Below are positions 7,789 through 17,008 of a DNA stretch of 64,000 bases, in pieces. Below the pieces are notes generated by a model. The model saw only the letters and a list, made by a program, of their open reading frames with translations, made no database searches and was not told the DNA's origin. The stretch is from Sphingobacterium puteale. GTDB taxonomy: Bacteria > Bacteroidota > Bacteroidia > Sphingobacteriales > Sphingobacteriaceae. Positions within the stretch are counted from its first letter, which is position 1. Each line of letters opens with the position of its first letter. The position numbers and the translations under genes are program-made. The stretch covers positions 124,001 through 188,000 of the forward strand of contig NZ_RBWS01000013.1 in the NCBI RefSeq assembly GCF_003627955.1, read 5' to 3'.

Positions 7789-10700
7789 ATGCGTAATTCA
7801 TTACCTAATTATTACAAAAAAATGAAAACACCTCCACTCAAAAGAGAACTCTCTTTTTATCGGATCCTGAAGTATCCGTGCCTAACATTTTCAATTACCT
7901 CCATATTCTGCAGTTCTCTGATGGCATCTCCAGGAATGGCTCAAAAATTGGATAGAAGCAGAATAAACATTAAAATAAGCAAGGGACAACAACTTGATGC
8001 TATCCTGCATAAAATGGAGAATCTTTCAGGGCTAAGTTTTGTTTACAATCCGGACCTTCTGCAAGAACACAATACTGTTGTCAATGGAAATTTCAAAACG
8101 GAATCTGTACGTTCGTTGTTGAATAAACTTGGAATCAGTGCGGTAGAAAAAGATGGTCATATTATACTTACCGCACAAGCAAACATCAAAGCAGATCGTG
8201 TCATTACCGGCGTTGTTAGGGATACCCTCGGTAGCGCTATTGCCGGTGTATCTGTAAAAGTGGTCGGAACCCAAGTTGGTACAACGACTGATGCCAAAGG
8301 TTCTTTCCGTATTGAAGCAGGGGCACAGGCGACACTTTCGTTTTCCATGATTGGTTTCCGCTCAAAAGAGGTGGTTGTGGGCGACAATGAAGTTATTAAT
8401 GTAACCTTAAGCGAGGAACGTTCGACATTATCTGAAGTTGTCGTTGTTGGTTACGGAACACAGAAAAAAGAAACATTAACTGGTGCCGTAAGTGTGGTAT
8501 CACTTGATAAATTATCCTCACGGTCAGTAAACAGTGTTGGCGAAGTGCTCGCAGGAAAATCTCCCGGAGTGATTGTGACCAACGAAGGTGGTGATCCAAC
8601 TTCACCGCCACGTATAAATATTAGGGGCGCCGGAGGTATCAATGGCGAAAACGTACTTTATGTTATTGATGGTTCAATTTTCTTAGGTACCCCACAATTA
8701 AATCCCAACGACATCGAGTCTATTTCAGTGTTAAAGGATGCCTCTGCTGCGATCTATGGCGCTAGAGCTTCGGGTGGTGTAGTGCTCATCACAACGAAGA
8801 AAGGTAAGAAAGGACAGATGCAAATCAGTGTTGATGCTAAAATCGGCCAACAAAGTGCATGGCGCAAACTAAAACCTCTAAATGCCCAACAACGTGCGGA
8901 AGTAGCGGCCACCGCCGCAAAAAATGGTGGCACGGCCATCTTGCCTGCTTTCGACCCCGCAAAATATCCAGACGGACAGGTTACCAAAACCAACTGGATG
9001 GATGAAGTCTTTAGAAATGCAACTTTGCAGGACTACAATGCCGCTATCAATGGCGGAAATGATAAATCCAATTTTTACTTGAGTTTCAATTACCGCAATG
9101 CGGAAGGTATTGTGCTTAATACAAAAACACAACGTTACAATTTCAGGGTAAACTCAGAGCATCAGATAACCCCTTGGTTAAAAGTAGGGGAAAACATGTC
9201 CTATAGCAGTACCAATGGAAATGGCGCCAATACCAGCAGTGATTACACCGGGGCACTCCTTTCTGCAGTTTATTATCCGACCAATGGAACTCCTTATAAT
9301 CCTGATGGCAGTTTTGCAGGTCTACCAGGTCCTTTTCCAGGTGATTATGGGGATATTATTAATCCCGTTGCCGAACTGATGCGTATTGACATCAATCAAC
9401 CTGAAAATGTATTAGTCGTCAATCCCTATGCAAATATTCAATTGGCCAAAGGCTTAACATTCCGATCGAATTTAAGCATTACCAAAACTAACGCTAGATA
9501 TAAAAGCTTCACACCAAAACGTCCTGAAATAGGTAAACCGGTATTGAACAATAGCTTAGTTGAAAGGGCTAGCGACGCAAATGATATTCTCGCTGAACAA
9601 GTCCTAAATTACAAAACTTCGTTTGATGCCCACCAACTTGATTTGACCGGTGGGTATACTTTTCAAAAGACTAAAAGCACGCATCTGAATACCTCAGCGA
9701 GTGATTTTGATGACGAATCCAAACAATATAGGTACTTAGATAATGCGAATGAAGTGCAACCGCCCGAAAGCGGCTATACCTCAACAGCAATTTCATCGCT
9801 TTTTTTAAGAGCAAACTACAATTACGATGAAAAATACCTACTATCATTGATCGGAAGGCGGGACGGATCATCCATGTTAAAGGAAAAAAATAGATACAGG
9901 AACTACTACTCCGTTTCAGCAGGCTGGGCCCTTAACAAAGAAGAATTCCTCAGCTCAGTAGACTGGTTAAACGAATTAAAATTAAGGGGTAGTTATGGCG
10001 TTTTAGGCGGCTTGGCCAATCTAAGCCCATTGGACGTCAGCCCACTTCTAGTACGTACGACGAGTTATTTCGGAGCAAAACCAACGCTGCAGAATGGCTA
10101 TGCACAAAATGTCTTACCGAATGAGGATTTACGCTGGGCAGAAAGTAAACAAACCAATATAGGCTTGGACCTTGGCATTTTGAACGGTTTGAGTTTAGTC
10201 GCGGATTATTTTGTCAAGGAGACAAACAACATGATCTTAACACGAACGCTTCCGGGAACAGCTGGATTGAATACCCAGACCATTAATGGGGGACTTGTAA
10301 AGGATAAAGGTTTTGAATTAGGATTAACTTATAGCAGTGCGAAAAACAAGGACTTTTCGTACTCCATCAATGCGACACTAACCAAATTAACCAACAACGT
10401 TGAGGAATTGGCTCCAGGATTGAACAATATTGCCGTAGGTACCAACTTTAGAAATGAGTTGGCTCCCCTAACAATAACTGTCGGTCAACCACTTTATAGC
10501 TATTATGTCTTAAAGACGGATGGCATTTTTCAGAGCCAGGCAGAAGCTGATAATTACAAAAATGCCAATGGACAAAAAGTTCAGCCCAATGCAAAAGCCG
10601 GTGATTTTAAATTTGTAGACATCGATGGCAATGGCTCCATTGGTCCCGAAGATCGCTATTACGCTGGCAGCGCCTATCCTGATTTTTCCTATGGTCTAAG

Positions 10701-11166
10701 TTTCAATGCCAACTACAAAAATTTCGATTTCAATATTTTTGCTCAAGGTGTACAAGGCAACAAACTCTTCAATGCAGTCAAGAGAACGACGTACAGCGCC
10801 AGTGGCCCTTCGTACAATAAATTAGAAGGAATTCTTGATGCTTGGTCACCAGAAAACCCGAACGGAAAAGTGCCAATTATCTCGAGTTCAGACGCCAATG
10901 GTAACTTCAATGCCTCAGATTTCTATATCGAAAATGGTTCTTTTCTCCGCATCCGTAACGTTACTTTGGGTTATACCCTTCCAAAATCTTTGGCTGATAA
11001 ATTTAAACTTGGGAACGTACGAGTTTACGCCACTACAAACAACTTGTTCACGTTCACAAAATATACAGGATTCGACCCAGAGATTGGTATGGATAACAAT
11101 GGACTTGATGTTGGTCGTTACCCACAAGCCAGAAGCTTTATCTTCGGTTTAAATGTCAATTTTTAA
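7789..11166 (+). CDS. SusC/RagA TonB-linked outer-membrane transporter with STN domain
   Basis: About 1125 aa from the ATG at 7789 (an upstream TTG at 7780 and ATG at 7822 are alternatives). Order: signal peptide ending near SPGMAQ, STN signalling domain (INIKISKGQQLDAIL onward), carboxypeptidase-regulatory-like beta domain (VITGVVRDTLGSAIAGVSV), TonB-dependent plug (VVVVGYGTQKKETLTGAVS, then VLYVIDGS) and a C-terminal beta-barrel ending in a Phe (GLNVNF), typical for outer-membrane barrels. With SusD it should import an oligomeric ligand using TonB energy. The STN domain marks it as a signalling transporter matching the FecR and sigma genes upstream. Confidence 0.96.
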   Translation: MRNSLPNYYKKMKTPPLKRELSFYRILKYPCLTFSITSIFCSSLMASPGMAQKLDRSRINIKISKGQQLDAILHKMENLSGLSFVYNPDLLQEHNTVVNGNFKTESVRSLLNKLGISAVEKDGHIILTAQANIKADRVITGVVRDTLGSAIAGVSVKVVGTQVGTTTDAKGSFRIEAGAQATLSFSMIGFRSKEVVVGDNEVINVTLSEERSTLSEVVVVGYGTQKKETLTGAVSVVSLDKLSSRSVNSVGEVLAGKSPGVIVTNEGGDPTSPPRINIRGAGGINGENVLYVIDGSIFLGTPQLNPNDIESISVLKDASAAIYGARASGGVVLITTKKGKKGQMQISVDAKIGQQSAWRKLKPLNAQQRAEVAATAAKNGGTAILPAFDPAKYPDGQVTKTNWMDEVFRNATLQDYNAAINGGNDKSNFYLSFNYRNAEGIVLNTKTQRYNFRVNSEHQITPWLKVGENMSYSSTNGNGANTSSDYTGALLSAVYYPTNGTPYNPDGSFAGLPGPFPGDYGDIINPVAELMRIDINQPENVLVVNPYANIQLAKGLTFRSNLSITKTNARYKSFTPKRPEIGKPVLNNSLVERASDANDILAEQVLNYKTSFDAHQLDLTGGYTFQKTKSTHLNTSASDFDDESKQYRYLDNANEVQPPESGYTSTAISSLFLRANYNYDEKYLLSLIGRRDGSSMLKEKNRYRNYYSVSAGWALNKEEFLSSVDWLNELKLRGSYGVLGGLANLSPLDVSPLLVRTTSYFGAKPTLQNGYAQNVLPNEDLRWAESKQTNIGLDLGILNGLSLVADYFVKETNNMILTRTLPGTAGLNTQTINGGLVKDKGFELGLTYSSAKNKDFSYSINATLTKLTNNVEELAPGLNNIAVGTNFRNELAPLTITVGQPLYSYYVLKTDGIFQSQAEADNYKNANGQKVQPNAKAGDFKFVDIDGNGSIGPEDRYYAGSAYPDFSYGLSFNANYKNFDFNIFAQGVQGNKLFNAVKRTTYSASGPSYNKLEGILDAWSPENPNGKVPIISSSDANGNFNASDFYIENGSFLRIRNVTLGYTLPKSLADKFKLGNVRVYATTNNLFTFTKYTGFDPEIGMDNNGLDVGRYPQARSFIFGLNVNF

Positions 11167-11266
11167 TCTTAAAATAATGCCAACAGGATCTAAACAAAGG
11201 ATAGTTCAATCTATAGCCATTTGGTCTAGGCCCTTATCAATCATTAAAAAAGAAAATAAGCAAATG

Positions 11267-12787
11267 ATGAAAACGAATATAAAATACTTTGCAATAGCAG
11301 CAACAGCACTCTTTGCATCGTGTACGAAACAATTGGATATTTCTCCAGAAGGCGCCCCCTCTTCACAGAATTTTTGGAAAACAGAACAAGATGCGATCAA
11401 AGCAGAGGCCAGCATGTACGAAAAATACAATGAAGAGGATTACTATGGACGTGGGATGTTCTGGTTTATCAATGCAAGCGACGATATGGTCACAGGACGC
11501 AATAAACCTGAAGCAGATAATATTAAGAATTTTAACCGCAGCTACATTGGTGGTGGTTACACAGAAACACAATGGAGTATGCGCTATGCCATCATCAAAA
11601 GAGCAAACGACATTATTATCAATGTCCCGCGCATCTCAATGGATGAAAATCGGAAAAAGCAAATTATTGGCGATGCTTATTTTAATGCGGGCTTAGTTTA
11701 CTTTCAACTGGCAGCAAATTACGGAAACGACAAAGCTGGTGTGCCAATTGTCACACCAGAAACAGATGCCACAGTACCGGTCCCGCGTGCCAATAATGTC
11801 AACGAAAATTATGACTATATTATCTCTTTGTTTTTAAAAGCGGCCGAAAATCTACCCTATTTTTCAGATATGAGTTCATCTGATTATGGCAAAGGACACA
11901 AAACCGCAGCTTGGTCTTACCTATCAAAAGTCTATCTCTATAAAAAGGACTATACGAACGCAGCAAAATATGCGGATATGGTCATCAATTCAGGCAAACA
12001 TAATTTGCTACCGACCTTTGTCGATGTGTTTAAAGCAGCCAACAACTGGTCTCAAGAATATATCTGGTCTGTTGTCTGTACGCCGGATGGTGGTGGAACT
12101 GGCTGGGGAAGCAAGCTTCCGGGAGTTATGTTGACCAATAAAGCTTGGGGAATTTACAACGGCTGGGGGTACTATCTGCCTACCAAAGAACTGTACGATT
12201 CATTTGAGACGGGTGACTCGCGTCGCGAAGCAACGATCTTAAAACCTGGCGACAAATTCCAGTTCTTCGGTGCGGAACGTACTTTTACAAAAGATGGTGG
12301 TGCGACATCCAACTATCAATTCAAGAAGTACATGGAGCCTTTTTCATACAAAGATCCTATTCCAACACACGTCAACCCAAACGGTGATAATGGAACAACA
12401 GATTTAAATGTACCATTGATGCGTTATGCGGAAGTACTTTTAATTAAAGCTGAAGCAATCATAAATTTAAATGGCTCAGGTGCTGGTGATACTGAATTAA
12501 ATAAAATCAGAAAACGGGCTGGATTATTACCGAAAAGCGGAATGACATTAGTGGATTTAAAACGTGAACGCCGAAATGAACTTGCTGGCGAATGGGCGGA
12601 CCGTCACCGTGATCTGGTCAGATGGGGTGATGCACAAGCCACTTATGCCAAACCTTTACATGATTTCGATGGTACGGTTATCTGGCCAGCCAGAACCTTC
12701 AACCCACAGGTGCACGATGTTTGGGCGATACCACAACGTGAAATCGACAACAGCTCAGGTGTAATTAAACAAAATGCAGGATGGTAA
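11267..12787 (+). CDS. SusD/RagB nutrient-binding lipoprotein
   Basis: The frame is open from 11153, overlapping the susC stop. The start that yields a lipoprotein signal peptide (ATALFASC, Cys19) is the second of two ATGs at 11264/11267, giving 506 aa. The rest matches the SusD fold: helical TPR-like scaffold with DAYFNAGLVYFQLAANYG, and a C-terminal segment with LMRYAEVLLIKAEA and ERRNELAGEWADRHRDLVRW. It is a surface lipoprotein that caps the SusC barrel and binds ligand. It ends with a 7-nt overlap (ATGGTAA) with the phosphodiesterase-phosphatase gene, so the two are probably translationally coupled. Confidence 0.95.
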   Translation: MKTNIKYFAIAATALFASCTKQLDISPEGAPSSQNFWKTEQDAIKAEASMYEKYNEEDYYGRGMFWFINASDDMVTGRNKPEADNIKNFNRSYIGGGYTETQWSMRYAIIKRANDIIINVPRISMDENRKKQIIGDAYFNAGLVYFQLAANYGNDKAGVPIVTPETDATVPVPRANNVNENYDYIISLFLKAAENLPYFSDMSSSDYGKGHKTAAWSYLSKVYLYKKDYTNAAKYADMVINSGKHNLLPTFVDVFKAANNWSQEYIWSVVCTPDGGGTGWGSKLPGVMLTNKAWGIYNGWGYYLPTKELYDSFETGDSRREATILKPGDKFQFFGAERTFTKDGGATSNYQFKKYMEPFSYKDPIPTHVNPNGDNGTTDLNVPLMRYAEVLLIKAEAIINLNGSGAGDTELNKIRKRAGLLPKSGMTLVDLKRERRNELAGEWADRHRDLVRWGDAQATYAKPLHDFDGTVIWPARTFNPQVHDVWAIPQREIDNSSGVIKQNAGW

Positions 12788-14634
12788 AAAGCAATAAGTT
12801 AATTTGGTTATTATTTGCCAGTCTAAGTATTCAGTCAGTTTCCGCTCAGCAGAAACTGACTGCTAATGCAGGGCACAGCCATAACGATTACAAACAACAG
12901 ATTCCATTGCTGGCGGCCTACTACGCTGGTATGGGCTCTATCGAAGCTGATGTCTTCTATCGTAATGGAGAGCTCTACGTTGCACACGAAAGCAGTGAAA
13001 TCAAGCCCGGGAAGACCTTAAAAAAGCTTTACATCGAACCTCTAATTGCCTTCTTCAAAGAAAATGGCAACCGTCCATATGCCGATCCCAGTCAAAAGTT
13101 GCAATTGGTGATCGATATTAAGGAAAATTACGAACAGGTACTTTCTAACTTGTTGGAAAATCTAAAAGGATATGAGGCTGTATTTGATCAGCAGAAAAAT
13201 CCTTCAGCTATTAAGATTGTTATCAGTGGGAATATTCCTCCGGTCGAAAAATTTAATCATTATCCACAATTTATCTACTTCGACGGGAGGCCCGAAAAAG
13301 ATTACTCGCCTGAACAGTTGAAGCGCATTGGAATGATCAGTCAGAGTATTGCTCACTATTCGGTTTGGAACGGCAAAGGAACACCTACTCCACCTGATCT
13401 CGAAAAAATGAAAACCGTCATTGACAAAGCGCATAAAATGGGCAAACCTTTCCGCTTTTGGGCTACAAAAGATAGCCCTAACAGCTGGAAAGAATTGGCG
13501 CACATGGGTGTAGATTGGATCAATACGGACCAACCAACCGCATTAAAAAATTTCTATCTAAATAATGCCAAGGTTGAATACAGCAATCCACAGTCCTACA
13601 GTCCCTACATACCCAACTATAAAAGTGATGGTGCCACCACCAACATAAAAAATGTTATTTTGTTGATTGGAGACGGAATGGGCTTAGCCCAAATTCAAGC
13701 TGGTTTAAGCGCTAATTTTGGCCAATCAAATATCATCAATATGCAGCATATTGGTTTTTCCCGCACCGAAGCATCAAACTCTGATTTTACAGACTCCGCA
13801 GCCGGTGGAACAGCGATTGCTACTGGGCATAAAACCAACAACCGATATATTGGTGTGGATGAAAATGGTAAATTGATCGCCTCAATTCCCGATACTTTGG
13901 CCTCCCATGGTATCAAAAGTGGTATCATTAGCTCAGGAGACATTACCGATGCAACACCTGCAGCATTTTACGCACATCAAATGGACAGGACAATGTCGCA
14001 AGAAATTGCAGCGGACTTCCTCCACAGTCATGTCGATATCTTGGTAGGTTCCCATCAGGAAAGTTTTCTAAAGAATAAGAACGGTAAACTGATGCAAAAA
14101 TTGAATGAAAAAGGTTACCAACTACAGACCACATTGAGCGACTTCGAAAAAGCCACTTCGGGCAAACAATTGGTGCTTCTGGCGGATTCGGCGACAAGAA
14201 AAGTGCTAGACGGACGAGGAGACATGTTAAAAACCTCGCTTTTAAAAACCATACAATTGTTATCCAAAAATAAACATGGCTTCTTTATCATGGCTGAGGG
14301 TGCGCAGATCGATTATGGAGGACATGCAAATGACCTATCTTATGTTGTCACAGAACAACATGATTTTGATAGACTGGTGGGCGAAGCCTTAAAATTTGCA
14401 GACCAAGATGGTGAAACCCTAGTCATTGTGACAGCAGATCATGAAACGGGTGGACTATCCTTATTGGATGCCAATTATAGAAAAGGTTCAGTCAGAGGAA
14501 ATTTTAGCAGCGATGATCACACCAACATTATGGTTCCGGTCTTTGCTTACGGTCCCGGTTCACAGCATTTTATAGGTGTTTACAACAATACTGAAATTTT
14601 CAAAAAGATTCTGAAGGCTTATAGGCTGAACTAA
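12781..14634 (+). CDS. Secreted GDPD/PI-PLC-like phosphodiesterase fused to alkaline phosphatase
   Basis: The 617-aa protein has a Sec signal peptide (cleavage after VSA, near 22). Residues about 25-260 form a GDPD/PI-PLC-like TIM barrel: H32-S-H34-N35-D36, then E55-A-D57 and VAHE, the expected metal and catalytic pattern. Residues about 288-617 are a complete alkaline phosphatase: GDGMG (D298), catalytic S339 in TDSAAGGTA, EGAQIDYGGH (E506, D511, H515), TADHETGG (D553, H554) and H580. The likely sequence of reactions is phosphodiester to phosphomonoester to inorganic phosphate in the periplasm or outside. The overlap with susD ties it to the importer. The substrate is not known; glycerophosphodiesters or inositol phosphodiesters are candidates. 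Confidence 0.93.
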   Translation: MVKSNKLIWLLFASLSIQSVSAQQKLTANAGHSHNDYKQQIPLLAAYYAGMGSIEADVFYRNGELYVAHESSEIKPGKTLKKLYIEPLIAFFKENGNRPYADPSQKLQLVIDIKENYEQVLSNLLENLKGYEAVFDQQKNPSAIKIVISGNIPPVEKFNHYPQFIYFDGRPEKDYSPEQLKRIGMISQSIAHYSVWNGKGTPTPPDLEKMKTVIDKAHKMGKPFRFWATKDSPNSWKELAHMGVDWINTDQPTALKNFYLNNAKVEYSNPQSYSPYIPNYKSDGATTNIKNVILLIGDGMGLAQIQAGLSANFGQSNIINMQHIGFSRTEASNSDFTDSAAGGTAIATGHKTNNRYIGVDENGKLIASIPDTLASHGIKSGIISSGDITDATPAAFYAHQMDRTMSQEIAADFLHSHVDILVGSHQESFLKNKNGKLMQKLNEKGYQLQTTLSDFEKATSGKQLVLLADSATRKVLDGRGDMLKTSLLKTIQLLSKNKHGFFIMAEGAQIDYGGHANDLSYVVTEQHDFDRLVGEALKFADQDGETLVIVTADHETGGLSLLDANYRKGSVRGNFSSDDHTNIMVPVFAYGPGSQHFIGVYNNTEIFKKILKAYRLN

Positions 14635-14706
14635 AAAAATACTGCTTACAGATCGGGTATCCGATCCCAACAGATTCCCATAGATAGTACTATGCTATCC
14701 GCAAAA

Positions 14707-14745
14707 TAAAATCCCCTGATTGTACAATCAGGGGATTTTATTTTT
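14707..14745. terminator. Terminator, 34-bp perfect palindrome
   Basis: The stretch 14707-14740 is identical on both strands (AATCCCCTGATTGT and its complement as arms) and is followed by a T-run. It ends the sigma-fecR-susCD-phosphatase unit. Because the palindrome includes A-run and T-run it would also work in reverse. Confidence 0.85.
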
Positions 14746-14853
14746 ATGGAACCACCAAAGCAGCTGAAATACCTCTCCTTCCCTCAAAATTCGATTTAGC
14801 TTATTGTTATTCGATTTTTTACTTATCTTGTAATCCGAACAAGAACAACCTTT

Positions 14854-16647
14854 ATGATACCACGACTCAAAAGAATCGCGATCTTATTTTTACTACTGGT
14901 CAGCGCTTCCATACCGCTTTTTGCTCAGGACAATGGAAAGGCGGATTGGTTTAAAGATGCCCGTTTTGGCATGTTTATCCACTGGGGCTTATACAGCGCT
15001 GCTGAAGGTATGTGGAAAGGTGAGCCTTTACGGTATATGAATAATTATGCGGAATGGTTACGCTACCGCAACCGCGTATCGAAAGAAGAATATGGCAGCT
15101 TGGCCAAGCGCTTTGACTGGAACAAGATAGATCCGGAAAAATGGGTGCTTCTGGCAAAGGAGGCCGGAATGAAATATATGATTATCACGACCAAACATCA
15201 TGATGGTGTGGCGCTATGGGATACCAAAGTAGGAACCTATAGTTTACCTAAACTGAGTAGCTCCAACCGCGATGTGATCAAAGAAATCGCAGCTGCCTGT
15301 AAAAAGCATGGTATAAAACTCGGCTTCTACTATTCACACTGGATCGACTGGGAACATCCCTATGGCTGGAATCATCAGCAAGAATTGTCCGGACATGTTA
15401 CGGATGCACAATATAATCAGTACTGGCAGGAAAAAGTAATACCCCAGCTTCGTGAACTCATGAGCAACTACGGTGATATTTCACTGATATGGTTTGACAT
15501 GTGGATCCCCTATCAAAAATCCATCATCAAAAAAGAACAGTTGCTTCAGGTCGTAAAATTAATCCGCGAGCTGCAACCGAACTGCCTGATCAATTCACGA
15601 CTGGGCCTTCCAACAGATGCTGAAAACGTAGATTTCGAAACCCTTGGCGACAATCAGTTTGGCAGCAAGTATATCGCTCACCCTTGGGAGACGCCGGGCA
15701 CGATCGCACACTCCTGGGGCTACAACGGTCAGGAAAACGAATGGAAATCTACAAGTCAGATCTTTCAGTCATTGATTTCAAACGTTAGTCTCAACGGTGG
15801 ATTCACCTTAAATATCGGTCCTCGTGCCGATGGTACTGTTCCTTACGAGAGCGTAAGCCGCTTACATGATGTAGGCTCTTGGTTAAATACCTATGGCAAA
15901 AGCATCTATGGTGCCACGGGTCTTTCTTTAAAAAACAACCATTTTGACTGGGGTTACCTGACCACAAAAACTGAACAAAATAAAACGGTGGTCTATGCGC
16001 ATGTATTTAACTGGCCTTTGGATCACAAACTTCGTATTACAGGTATCAAATCCAAACCGTCCAATATAGCAGTGATGAAAGGTAACAGTTCAACGACTTT
16101 GAACTATGAGCAGAAGCTGAGTTCAATCCATATTGACCTGCCTGTTGATCAACCGGATCATTATGTTTCGGAAGTAAAATTGACCTTCGATGGTCCCTTG
16201 GAACTGGACAAAAATACCGTCCCTGAATCTACTTTTGGTGGTTTTTCTCTAAAATCAACCAATAGCCTCAATAATGACCTGAAAATCGTACGTTATAACG
16301 GCAAAAATCCAACCCATGCTGTCCTCACGGGAAATACGAAGATCGACTGGGAAGTGACGGTTACGGAGGCCGGAACATATGCGATAGATTTCTCTGCGCA
16401 CAATCCCAATAAAGAAAATATTCCTTTCGAAATTAGCGTTGCTAACCAACAACTGAGGGGAAGTTTTGATCCTACAGATAAAATGGTTGTCGAGCCAAAT
16501 GAAAATAACTACACCGAAGAATTTATAGAAAAGCGTATCGGAACATTAAAATTTGATAAACCGGGGAAATATATCCTGACGTACAAAAGTCAACAGCGGC
16601 TTCCACTCTGGTTTAATTGGTTATGGCTGGAAAAAACAAAAAATTGA
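14854..16647 (+). CDS. GH29 alpha-L-fucosidase
   Basis: 597 aa with a signal peptide ending near LFAQ, so secreted or periplasmic. Residues about 28-350 form the GH29 catalytic barrel: WFKDARFGMFIHWG, the TTKHHDGVALW loop and LIWFD with D215 as the expected nucleophile. C-terminal beta domains (about 380-597) follow. It removes terminal alpha-L-fucose from glycans. The gene lies behind a terminator and is separate from the upstream cluster, followed by its own hairpin at 16679. Some GH29-like proteins have shifted specificity, so the precise sugar is inference. Confidence 0.9.
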   Translation: MIPRLKRIAILFLLLVSASIPLFAQDNGKADWFKDARFGMFIHWGLYSAAEGMWKGEPLRYMNNYAEWLRYRNRVSKEEYGSLAKRFDWNKIDPEKWVLLAKEAGMKYMIITTKHHDGVALWDTKVGTYSLPKLSSSNRDVIKEIAAACKKHGIKLGFYYSHWIDWEHPYGWNHQQELSGHVTDAQYNQYWQEKVIPQLRELMSNYGDISLIWFDMWIPYQKSIIKKEQLLQVVKLIRELQPNCLINSRLGLPTDAENVDFETLGDNQFGSKYIAHPWETPGTIAHSWGYNGQENEWKSTSQIFQSLISNVSLNGGFTLNIGPRADGTVPYESVSRLHDVGSWLNTYGKSIYGATGLSLKNNHFDWGYLTTKTEQNKTVVYAHVFNWPLDHKLRITGIKSKPSNIAVMKGNSSTTLNYEQKLSSIHIDLPVDQPDHYVSEVKLTFDGPLELDKNTVPESTFGGFSLKSTNSLNNDLKIVRYNGKNPTHAVLTGNTKIDWEVTVTEAGTYAIDFSAHNPNKENIPFEISVANQQLRGSFDPTDKMVVEPNENNYTEEFIEKRIGTLKFDKPGKYILTYKSQQRLPLWFNWLWLEKTKN

Positions 16648-17008
16648 GTTATTTAGATTAATAACTACTTAAAAAAGAGCTTATGATTTTTTGTATTCAT
16701 AAGCCTTTTTTACTATTCGAAAACTGTGTTTTATTTTTTTAATGTAACCTCCTTCAACAGTTTAAATCCATATTTTCAAATCATTTTTGATTGGATAATT
16801 TTACAAAGGATTTATTGAATACCCTCTGAAACCTTTTGCTCTTTACTGTGTTACACATAATAACCTACTCTGCAACTCGTTATGCAAAAATTACCTATTT
16901 TAATATTTTTTTATTATTTTGTGGTAAAAGTTACCAATTTTGTAAATTGAGGCCAGACAAGTGTCATATCTTATAAATGAGTAAATTGATCCTAAATATT
17001 GTTGGTTA
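16648..17008. other. Intergenic region with terminator and repeated TTACC boxes
   Basis: A terminator follows the fucosidase gene. The rest is AT-rich. Direct repeats TTACCTATTTT (16891) and TTACCAATTTT (16931) start exactly 40 bp apart, and GGTAA-AAG-TTACC (16923-16935) is a small palindrome. These lie 75-120 bp upstream of the histidine kinase start and could be regulator sites. Confidence 0.45.
16679..16711 (+). terminator. Terminator of the fucosidase gene
   Basis: GCTTATGA (16679-16686) pairs with TCATAAGC (16697-16704) and is followed by CTTTTTT. Confidence 0.75.
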
